In this document: positions 11,842 through 19,709 of the stretch, piece by piece
Layout of the letters: every line of letters starts with the position of its first letter
Position numbering within the stretch: the stretch's first letter is position 1
Assembly: GCA_002803225.1 (NCBI GenBank)
Contig: NXFV01001850.1
Coordinates: 1-30,605 of the forward strand
Direction of reading: 5' to 3'
Length of the DNA stretch: 30,605 nucleotides
Origin: Gamarada debralockiae
Lineage: Eukaryota > Ascomycota > Leotiomycetes > Helotiales > Hyphodiscaceae
Position numbers and translations under genes: made by a program
The notes under the pieces: generated by a model
Told to the model about the DNA's origin: nothing
Databases searched by the model: none
What the model saw: the letters and a program-made list of their open reading frames with translations, nothing else

Positions 11842-12234
11842 ATGCGTATGCTTTTTCCCTGTTTCCATCGGGCTCGAATTGGCAATCTTACTAAGCCTTC
11901 TGCAGTATCCATCGGAGACAGCCTTACCATAGTTTTCGGAGTTACAGCCACTATTCTAGGTGTGGCAGCTGTAGTCGCAACGCTTCTGGCCAAAACCCAA
12001 GGAAAGCAGACTGGTACATCCCATCTTTCTAAAGTCCGAATAGTTATCATAGTAACGATGCAAAATCTAGGTGACCTGGAGTTGCGAACTTGGCATCCTC
12101 CTGTGTCGTCGCACTCAACAGAGGCCACTATGAAACTCCTCGAACTCCTTCCTCAAATAATCCACGGACACGACAATGGCCATGGCAGACACAACATCCG
12201 GAACCCAGAGGCCTCTTATGACAGAACCGACTAG
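11842..12234 (+). CDS. Small single-pass membrane protein, array copy 3
   Basis: Exons 11842-11845 (ATGC, donor GTATGC), 11906-12013 and 12071-12234 give 91 residues. The start is MLSIGDSLTIVFG, the membrane segment contains GVTATILGVAAVVATLL, then AKTQGKQ, a linker with GDLELRTW, and the tail MKLLELLPQIIHGHD ending SYDRTD. Both introns (60 and 57 bases) are multiples of three without stops, so an unspliced message would also read through and give 130 residues. Exon alignment with copies 1 and 2, especially the identical 108-base second exon, argues that the spliced form is the real product. Confidence 0.75.
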   Translation: MRMLFPCFHRARIGNLTKPSAVSIGDSLTIVFGVTATILGVAAVVATLLAKTQGKQTGTSHLSKVRIVIIVTMQNLGDLELRTWHPPVSSHSTEATMKLLELLPQIIHGHDNGHGRHNIRNPEASYDRTD

Positions 12235-13092
12235 GTTGACTGGGACTGAGGAGAGTCAAATTCGACAGCCAACGCCTCTCCTTGGCGGTAACTCAAATTA
12301 GACCGGTTTTTTCGCTTGCGGACATAACGCGGATCAGATGGCGCACTCTAGATGGATAAACTGTTATGAATGTGACCGAAATTAAGGTGTTTGGGTGTTT
12401 GCGGGGTCAGTCTGCAGGCTACATCCAGTGATGGAAGGGACATGTTGAACGATTATAATTCAGATTCTCATCTAATATTATATTTTTCAACTGTTTTCTT
12501 CAAATTCCCTTTTATTTGCAGAAACTGCGTTAAGCTATGGGTAGTGTTTAACCCCATAAAACCGGGAGTCCGCATACTGCTCCCATACTCATGGGAACTG
12601 CCACGCATTAAGTTCCCCATGAGTTTTGATTCCACCTAGCAGCTTGGGGGAAACTATTGGATTTGTTCCAGCTTTAACTAATTGTTTCATATTTCGATAT
12701 TTTTCATCAGTAGGGGTGGAGTTCTTGGTTCGAATCCCTCTGCCTTGCCCTACCCATGTGACAGTGCTTGCGTCCGTACAGCCCAGGCCAGATAACCAGC
12801 ACCCTTAAGACATGTGTTGAGGTGAAATTAATCGAACAATAGTTCGTATTAACAGGCTCATACAGGTAGGGTAGACTTGATGCATGCGCTCAAATTCAAT
12901 CGGTAGTCGGCCAGACAGTCCATAACTTCAATGGCAGGTCATAACTCACCATCGACGCCACCAGGATGAGATATCGGAGAGAGGCAAAGATCGGTGAGAG
13001 TTCAAATAAGGCAAAGAAATTTTTCACTCGGAAAACGAAACATATCGAGCACATTGGCAGTTCTCTCAATCGAACACTCCAGATTCAAAAGC
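12235..13092. other. Spacer between array copies 3 and 4
   Basis: I see no gene. GGTTCGAATCCC at 12735-12746 is a near-perfect tRNA-type B-box, but no T-stem or acceptor stem can be paired around it. Confidence 0.45.
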
Positions 13093-13425
13093 ATGGGTAA
13101 GTACCAGGTTTTTCAACATTGTCTTCACTTAACGGGAGTCTCACTGGTACCAATTGCAGTTGCACTCAGCGACAGCCTTGCCATCGTTTTCGGCATTGTT
13201 GCAACGCCCGTTGGAATTGGCGCTGTAATCGCAACATACTTTACTCGATCGCCTCTAGTTCCTAGAGACCTCGAAGCACAATCGCGAAGTTCAAAGACAT
13301 GTCGCTCGCCCGAGGCTGTCGTCAGACTCATTGAACCCCTTCCTCATATTATTCACGGCCATGTGCCTAGCTACTCAACAGAGACAATGCGACTGCAAGA
13401 TGTCGATCATGAGAGGTTAGAGTGA
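13093..13425 (+). CDS. Small single-pass membrane protein, array copy 4
   Basis: Two exons, 13093-13096 (ATGG, donor GTAAGT) and 13160-13425, give 89 residues. It starts MVALSDSLAIVFG, with the membrane segment GIVATPVGIGAVIATYF. The most diverged tail reads VRLIEPLPHIIHGHV and ends DHERLE. There is no intron where copies 1-3 have their second one: the codons run straight through as VPRDLEAQ, lining up with the exon 2/3 junction of copy 3 (GDLE). This looks like precise intron loss. A proline inside the membrane segment is unique to this copy. Confidence 0.75.
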   Translation: MGKYQVFQHCLHLTGVSLVPIAVALSDSLAIVFGIVATPVGIGAVIATYFTRSPLVPRDLEAQSRSSKTCRSPEAVVRLIEPLPHIIHGHVPSYSTETMRLQDVDHERLE

Positions 13426-13647
13426 TTGAGTTGCAGAGCACTTGCCAAGCACGTCAAGCTATTTCCAGCTTGGCAAACTTGCGGACAGCGGGCTGGGCAT
13501 ACTGGTGCGACGTAAGGAGGAAGATGGAGGGAACCATGTATCCTTGAGAGCTGGGACATTCACTTGAACAATTTGGAGGGAGTATATTGAGATTTTGAAA
13601 GGCGTATAGGGCAGGACAAAACCCAATTCAACTTTTAGTCTGACAAC

Positions 13648-14514
13648 TCACTTGATATCCTTCCTCATAAAAACAGCCGTATGCCACCACACTCTCCCTT
13701 GACTATCCGTCTCGGACCACATCTTATCTTTAAACTTATACGCTTCATACCCTCTCCTCGCATACCAATCCTGGTTGCTAGTCTATTTCAAAGTCAGCAC
13801 ATTTCAATAACTCCTCAACTCATCTCCTAAATTCTTCCCAACTTCATCCTCCAAAAGAATTTCACATACTTTAGGTTCCACCCTCCCCTTCGCCTTCATC
13901 GCATCCCATGCCTCCTTCATCCCCACATATTCATTGGCAACCGTACTCAACGTCAGCGCCTTCGCACAGAACGGCTTGCTAACAGCCAAACTCTCAATCT
14001 CATCCATAGCGGCCCTTCCAAGACCCGCACTCCGCAATACCGTACTTATGTACAAACTTGAAATCCTGTAAATCCCCTTTGAGGCTTCCGCTAAACTGGG
14101 ATCTTCGTTTTCGGAATCCAGGGAAACGTGCCCGACCGGAATGAACGTTCTTGATGGGTTGGGAACACGCGGTTTGGCACCGAGTGAGGTCGCTGTGTCT
14201 GAGATGGGATTGGATTCAGAGGTCCATGTGGCGGTGTGGGCGGTGAGTTTAGAGACGATTGACGGTTCGGTTTCGGAGATGACCTAGGTTTGGAGAAAAG
14301 GGGTAAGGTGGATAAGTCACGTGATACATGGAAAAGAAAAGTGACATACCACCCAGTGCAGAGCGATCTTACCTGCTCTTTGTAGATCTCGCCATCCCTC
14401 TACGGCTTCTTCGTTCCAACCACAGGCGATGCGTTGTTGGTACAGTCGTTCTACATGTTCTGGGGAATCGGGATCCCAAGGCAGAAGAACAATACGTGGC
14501 TTTGCTAATCCCAT
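13648..14514 (-). CDS. GNAT-family N-acetyltransferase
   Basis: GNAT enzymes move an acetyl group from acetyl-CoA to an amine; the substrate here is unknown. Exons 14514-14350, 14283-13870 and 13782-13648 stay in frame and give 237 residues. The acetyl-CoA-binding motif is ISSLYISTVLRSAGLGRAAM (near residue 145), close to the usual R/Q-x-x-G-x-G/A pattern. The C-terminal exon has QDWYARRGYEAYKF and the ending WWHTAVFMRKDIK, both typical of uncharacterised fungal GNAT proteins. The second intron has a GTATGT donor and TGCTGAC branch site. If it were not removed, reading would stop at 13804. The start MGLAKPRIVLLPW is the first methionine before conserved sequence. Confidence 0.85.
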
Positions 14515-15456
14515 TTTTGAAGCACCAAAAGTTTTTCCGTTGTCGGAGTTACTAGGTGGTACTTTCTCTGTTTCAGCAACTTTGCTATTGAGACTGTACT
14601 GAACAAAATTTGACGAAATGGCAATGGGGCTTTAAGTACTTCCAGACAGGCCGATTAAAAATTGCTCGACAAGTACATTGGAGGAGGTGTTTCTCACGAG
14701 CGCGCCATTGCGTGTCAATGACTCACTAACAGCGATAAGACGGAATGAGAAAGCGAGAAGAGTTCAATCATCACACCTTCCTAATTGGAATCCATTGCTC
14801 AACTGTGGTATCTGAATCCCGATCGAAGGTTCATGGAAAGTGGATTGATGAGGTTGGAGGAAAGATGATTGAGGATTTGCGCCTTCCGAAGACGGCTTTG
14901 ATTGGAAGTGTGGGTTTTGTCATCCGAAGTCCAGCCTCACCAACCATCTGATGGTGCCAGATTCAGCGCCACAGTCGTCAGCACTCTTTCAAATTTGAGC
15001 GTTCCCTCTCCCCCTTTTCTACTTCTCATCTAAATTTACCCCTTTTCGAAGCGAATCTAAAATACTCCCTAAAACACCATCCCACGTGACCAGCCCCTCT
15101 TCACCCCCACCAAAAATGGAACCCTGCACCAAGTCCCACGGACTCACGGCTGTCGTAAACTACAACCGGCAAGCACTGCCAAGGACCCGGCGTCACGAGA
15201 ACAACATCGAAAAATACATTTTCGTCGTTGTCTCACTGATGGTTAAACAAACGTCATTCTCTACCTTTTCAACCTATCCATCTCCTCGAAACGGCGAATT
15301 ACTCCCACAGAATACTCTCATTCTTGCAATTTTATGATCCCTTGCACTAGCATCTCTCTCCCGATCCTAAAATCCCCACGAATTCGATCGGGATCGTGCC
15401 GAGCCGCAAGCAGAAGTCTGTCGCGTGCCTCGTCCAATTCCACGAGGTACGGCACG
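14515..15456. other. Divergent promoter region, GNAT to membrane protein
   Basis: Should hold the promoters of the GNAT gene (left) and the two-pass membrane protein (right). Plus-strand open frames at 14745-14951 and 15086-15337 have no recognisable motif and I do not call them. Confidence 0.4.
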
Positions 15457-15983
15457 ATGACTTCCCAAACTGAGAATCCTGCTCCGAAAAAGGACAACGT
15501 AAGTCTCCTTAATATTATGATTGTATTTTGGGCGATTGAGACAGGGAAGAGGGTGATGACGGGATGCTGATTGTGCTCAGCAGGGACCATGGTACTTCAC
15601 AGCAACATTCTGGAAACGATTTGCGGTCTTCTTTTCGATTTTGCTGTCAGCTGCGGGCTTGGTACTTTCGGCGATTGCGAGCTTGAAGAAGGAGAGTGCT
15701 GATATGTTGAAAAGTATTTGCTCCACTCCTCTTCCCATTATATCCCCTCATGGCCTCATTGTTTCTCCCGAAAGTGGTTGGATATTTTGCTGAGCTTCAA
15801 ATAGCACTCACGGTGGCGGGTATTGTGGTCAACAGCATCTCAATTGCATTGTCGGCGCTCACGAGTTTGGATTGGCAGAGTAAATCGACGCATGAGAGGA
15901 AGTTTGCGCAGCAGTTGATTAACGTTACGCATGTGCACGAAAGAGGTCAGGTGGTTGTTACTGCGGATCAGAAATTAGCTTGA
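15457..15983 (+). CDS. Small two-pass membrane protein, unknown
   Basis: Exons 15457-15498, 15584-15713 and 15805-15983 stay in frame and give 116 residues. After a polar start (MTSQTENPAPKKDNGPWYF) come two hydrophobic segments: FAVFFSILLSAAGLVLSAI (about residues 28-47) and LTVAGIVVNSISIALSAL (about 59-78). A polar tail of about 35 residues ends VVVTADQKLA. The layout suggests a hairpin with both ends on the same side. It is unlike the array proteins: no tail motif, different introns. I recognise no family. Introns are 85 and 91 bases. Confidence 0.6.
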
Positions 15984-16195
15984 GGATGCTGTGGTTTGAG
16001 ATCGAGACAGCAACATGAATTGTGTTGAAGGATTGAGATCGTGACAATGCCGGAGTAGATTGTATGTGAGGATCTCGGACATCAATCACTGGTGAGCGGT
16101 GGCAGAGACGCTCTACTAAAGAGACTTCGATCGTCGAGCCATTACTCATGCACCACATGGGACAGTATGGAGCTCATGAGATAAACATCAATTCT

Positions 16196-18238
16196 CTATC
16201 TCAACCCTAAAATATTCTTCTCCATAACCTTGACCCCATCTCTCACAGCCGGACAGAAATGTTTCCTCAACAACTCTCCCTCCCAAATAGTCGTCGCAAA
16301 AGGATTACTACCCTCCACTTCCAAGCCCAATGGATCAAAAGCTCCATCTCCCTTCCTCTCCTCCGTATTCCACAACGCTTTAATCTTAGTCTCGTGAGTC
16401 TTCGCAACTTTACCCAGCAATCCCATCATCGCAATACATGACTTCTCAGGGACATGGAGAGAGGAAGTCATAAGCTGTTTGGTGAAAGCGGCAATTCGTA
16501 GGGGTGGTACAGCACGAGCTGCAAGCGGTGGAGTGAGAACGGATTGTAGAGATCGGAGGAGAAGCACAGTGGTTGTTTGAATGTTGATTTTGTTGTTGGC
16601 GGTAGTGAGAGGTTGAGCAGAAGGATTGTTCGGGTCTGGTAGATGGAGAGATTTGGCGCTGAGTTCGATATCTGGGTTGAGAGACAAAGCGTACAGAGTT
16701 CGGTAGAGATGTGTGATGAAGAAGCTGAGATCAAGACTCAGAGTCGATTTTGCCTTGGCTGCATCTTGACCTTCGAGCAAAGCAAATGCAGTGATGATGC
16801 ATAGCAGAGCCTCGCGTGTGAGGTTTCGTGTGGACTCTGCGTCCTCCTCGTGCCCCTCTTCGTTCTCGACATCATCTCCGGTTTCAGCATGGCTGATGAG
16901 ATCCTTCAATGCTTCCAGAAGGTCGCCGAAAAAGTCCTGGTTGATGAGATGGGCGTATCGAGCCAATCCTTCGAGGACAGCACCCATAAGGTTTGGCGAT
17001 CGCATCTTCAGGATCCGGAAATAAGTCACAAAGACCAATTTCAAAGTCTCTGCCTGCATACGATCCCGCTCCTCATGACTGACCGTAGCGTCTGCTTGTA
17101 TCATCTCTTTCTCCACCGCCTTCCGTTCTTTCATAAGCTTCCTCTCCTTCTTGGTCCTGAACACCCTCTTCTCCTTTAACTTCTTGCCTTGGAATCCCCC
17201 TTCCTCCTTCCTTGGTTTGTCAACATGATTCGTTGAGGCTTTCCACGAGAATTCCGACAGTAATCTCAAATGGAGGAATGTGTTCAGCACGCTCTCGTCC
17301 ACCCGGTATCCTCTGGCCTTCATCATTTTTGTCAAAATCGATACCGCATCCAAGGACGGCGTTCCATCTTCGTCGTTCCGGAATAATGTCTCAACGGTCT
17401 CCCGACACTTCACAAAATCGCCGTCCACCTTCCTGGTACTGAGCTTTCCAGCAAGTATCTTCAACAAGTCTCCTCGGAAATTAAAATGAGGCACTGCAGT
17501 CAGCAGAGCACACGCACATGAAATTGCGACACTTCCAAGACTTGGACCGCCATCTCTTGACGTCCCACTTCTTCCCGATTGTGCCAATTTCGACAGCTCT
17601 CGAATGTATCCCTGATAGCCTCCAACAAGTGCCTGCTCATATGCTCGCAGTTTCCGCACGTCCTTCGACACCTTCGTTTCCATATCCTCCTCCAACAAAG
17701 GCCTTATTCGGTATCCCGGTATGACATCTTTGTAAACCGCCAATTGCACCGCGAGCGCCAGCTTCTTGATCGTGGTATTTTGTGATTGTCCGAATTGTGC
17801 AAGTGATTTGAAAGCACCGGGATTCTCCTCTGGATCCTCATTGAGCATCAATGCTATCCGAGCCATTTCTTCCTTCGCCTCCAGGATCTGCTGTCGCATA
17901 GGAACCGTTGGTTTCTTCACCTCCTCCACCACTTCCTCCTCGGATTCGTCTACGCCGAGCCATTCCAAGTCGCTCTCCTCCTCCTTGGCCTCTTCCGGCA
18001 CCTCAACCTGTTGTACCAATCCTTCCGATGTCTTGATCGGCAATCGTGTGCTTTCCTTCTCCTTCTTCTTGCCCTTTCGCGGTTTCGTCTCGTAGTCTTG
18101 CTCTAAATTCCAACTCGACGCCTGCTTGAAAAATTGGTTCGTTTCGGGGCCGTGGTCGAGAGTCGAAGGAGATGAGTCCTCTCCATCCGTCGCAGGAGGA
18201 GTTAGCTTGCGCCTCTTGACAGCTGGTACTTTGACCAT
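16196..18238 (-). CDS. NOC3: Nucleolar complex protein 3 (NOC3)
   Basis: NOC3 works with NOC2 in the nucleolus and nucleoplasm to mature and export pre-60S ribosomal particles; in yeast it also acts in DNA replication initiation. One uninterrupted reading gives 680 residues (yeast is 663). I start at MVKVPAVKRRKLTPP (18238); the frame stays open upstream to 18385 but that part is not protein-like. The N-terminus is basic and acidic low-complexity sequence. The conserved NOC3 domain spans about residues 120-330 with LALVQLAVYKDVIPGYRIRP-like sequence, followed by a Lys/Arg/Glu-rich stretch. The C-terminal CBF/Mak21-type domain ends NPFATTIWEGELLRKHFCPA. It diverges from NIP7. Confidence 0.95.
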   Translation of the reverse strand: MVKVPAVKRRKLTPPATDGEDSSPSTLDHGPETNQFFKQASSWNLEQDYETKPRKGKKKEKESTRLPIKTSEGLVQQVEVPEEAKEEESDLEWLGVDESEEEVVEEVKKPTVPMRQQILEAKEEMARIALMLNEDPEENPGAFKSLAQFGQSQNTTIKKLALAVQLAVYKDVIPGYRIRPLLEEDMETKVSKDVRKLRAYEQALVGGYQGYIRELSKLAQSGRSGTSRDGGPSLGSVAISCACALLTAVPHFNFRGDLLKILAGKLSTRKVDGDFVKCRETVETLFRNDEDGTPSLDAVSILTKMMKARGYRVDESVLNTFLHLRLLSEFSWKASTNHVDKPRKEEGGFQGKKLKEKRVFRTKKERKLMKERKAVEKEMIQADATVSHEERDRMQAETLKLVFVTYFRILKMRSPNLMGAVLEGLARYAHLINQDFFGDLLEALKDLISHAETGDDVENEEGHEEDAESTRNLTREALLCIITAFALLEGQDAAKAKSTLSLDLSFFITHLYRTLYALSLNPDIELSAKSLHLPDPNNPSAQPLTTANNKINIQTTTVLLLRSLQSVLTPPLAARAVPPLRIAAFTKQLMTSSLHVPEKSCIAMMGLLGKVAKTHETKIKALWNTEERKGDGAFDPLGLEVEGSNPFATTIWEGELLRKHFCPAVRDGVKVMEKNILGLR

Positions 18239-18371
18239 CTTTGCTGTGGCTGTTGTTGAATGCCTGGAAAGTTGGTGACTTTCGGTCGTCGAAGTCTTAC
18301 ATGCGGCCGCTTGAAGAAAAAAAAGTTTGGCTCGCGAAAACTCCCCGCCAAAAAACAACAACCGCATCAAA
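18239..18371. promoter_or_regulatory. Shared 133-base promoter of NOC3 and NIP7
   Basis: The two start codons face away from each other across 133 bases, so both 5' untranslated regions and core promoters must fit here or overlap the coding ends. It contains A-rich runs on the plus strand (18315-18324, 18350-18356). Both genes serve 60S assembly, so joint control is likely. I see no clear PAC or RRPE element. Confidence 0.6.
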
Positions 18372-18990
18372 ATGCGTCCTCTCACAGAAACCGAGACGCA
18401 AACCCTGTTTGCAAAGCTTGCGAATTATACTGGAAACTCGCTGAAGAACCTCATTGCGCCTCTCGACAATGGCCCAAACGCAGATCGATGCGTTTTCCGG
18501 CTCCATCAGTCGCGCGTCTACTGGCTGCGGCTCTCCCTGGCAAACATGGCGACTTCAATCTCAAGGGATAAGTTGCTGTCATTAGGTACTTGTTTAGGTA
18601 CATTCCTCTTCCAATGTTGCAGGAGGAACAGCATCTAACGTCGGCGCAGGCAAGTTCTCCAATTCGGGCAAATTCCGCCTGCACATCACCGCTCTCCCCA
18701 TCCTCTCCGAGCACGCACGCTACAAAGTCTGGGTCAAAGCGAACGGCGAAATGCCATTTCTATACGGTGGACATATTGTGAAAGCGCATGTGGGGAGGTG
18801 GTCTGAGGATTGTCCTGAACATCAAGGAGTTGTGGTCTACAGCATGAACGATACACCGTTGGGGTTTGGGGTCACGGCGAGAAGTACGCAGGAGGCGAGG
18901 AGGTTGGATCCTACGGGTATTACGTGTTTTAGACAGGCGGATTGTGGGGAGTACTTGAGGGATGAGGATAGTTTGTTTGCTACGAGTTGA
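18372..18990 (+). CDS. NIP7: 60S ribosome biogenesis protein NIP7
   Basis: NIP7 binds pre-rRNA and is needed for 27S rRNA processing and 60S assembly in the nucleolus. Exons 18372-18597 and 18650-18990 give 188 residues (yeast is 181). The start MRPLTETETQTLFAKLANYT is the family's, followed by RCVFRLHQSRVYW. The intron falls within the conserved SLGTCLGKF. The C-terminal PUA RNA-binding domain (about residues 96-175) shows GKFRLHITAL, MPFLYGGHIVKAHVGR, GVVVYSMNDTPLGFGV and FRQADCGEYLRDED. It is intact and head-to-head with NOC3. Confidence 0.95.
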
Positions 18991-19287
18991 GGACTGAATT
19001 GAAGGTGGGGGTATTTAGCTTGCTTGGAGTTGGTGGTCTGGGTGGCGTTTCCTTGGTCTCCAGAAAACGCTTTTGGGATCCTGAGGTATTGCGAGTAGTC
19101 TGATAAGAGACCTCAACGTAGAGGGACATCATTGTCTACCTACTTCTGGGTAATTTCCCTCCGTCGGAGCAGATTCCGCCTAATGCTTTTGAAATGGAAC
19201 TCTAGTATACTTTGGTTACGTTTCTAGTATGCGTGACTTTGAGTTTTGCGCATAGTCAAGCCTTATGAACTCCTCTACCGCGAAATA

Positions 19288-19512
19288 CAGTAGTAATTGC
19301 TTTATAGGATACGTTCTAATAAGTAGAATTCTTACTTTCTAATGAATTTGGACCGTTGCTTACACAAGACATAGGTCCTTATATGCAAGGATTAGTTTGG
19401 TGAGTTCCCGCGACCTTATACGTGGAAATGTTACATTGATCGTTTTTGGACCGTTGCTTATACCTTGGTAGACCAATTCTGGTGATGAGATCTTATAGAG
19501 CAATTAATACGG
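19288..19512. mobile_element. Tc1/mariner-type MITE, copy 2
   Basis: 225 bases are bounded by TA on both sides (19286-19287 and 19513-19514). The ends are inverted: left CAGTAGTAATTGCTTTATAG, right (reverse complement) CCGTATTAATTGCTCTATAA. The right end, with its TA, shares GCAATTAATACGGTA with the element at 10242-10458. A perfect 15-base direct repeat, TTGGACCGTTGCTTA, occurs inside at 19348 and 19446. No coding content. It sits between NIP7 and MRH4. Confidence 0.75.
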
Positions 19513-19709
19513 TAGACAATCTGGTATTGAAATTGTCACGTGTTGCGTGGCGCGAAAAGTTTCCGTTTGGAAGTCAAGTCGCGAAATAAATTTTGGAGAG
19601 GTGACATCCCATCACCAACGAGCTCCCATCCCACCATCTCGAACTCTACGCATTTCCTCCAATCGCAGAGCCCTTCGAACGAACAATGCGATAGCCCATG
19701 ATTTACACA

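Noticed and set aside
12725..12760. Possible tRNA or SINE at GGTTCGAATCC
   Set aside because: A good B-box, but the T-stem does not pair and no acceptor or anticodon stem can be found around it.
14745..14951. 68-residue plus-strand frame between GNAT and two-pass genes
   Set aside because: No recognisable motif, no splice continuation that I could extend, and typical chance length.
18239..18385. N-terminal extension of NOC3 to 18385
   Set aside because: The 49 extra residues are not family-like and would overlap the NIP7 start region; the methionine at 18238 begins the basic NOC3-like sequence.
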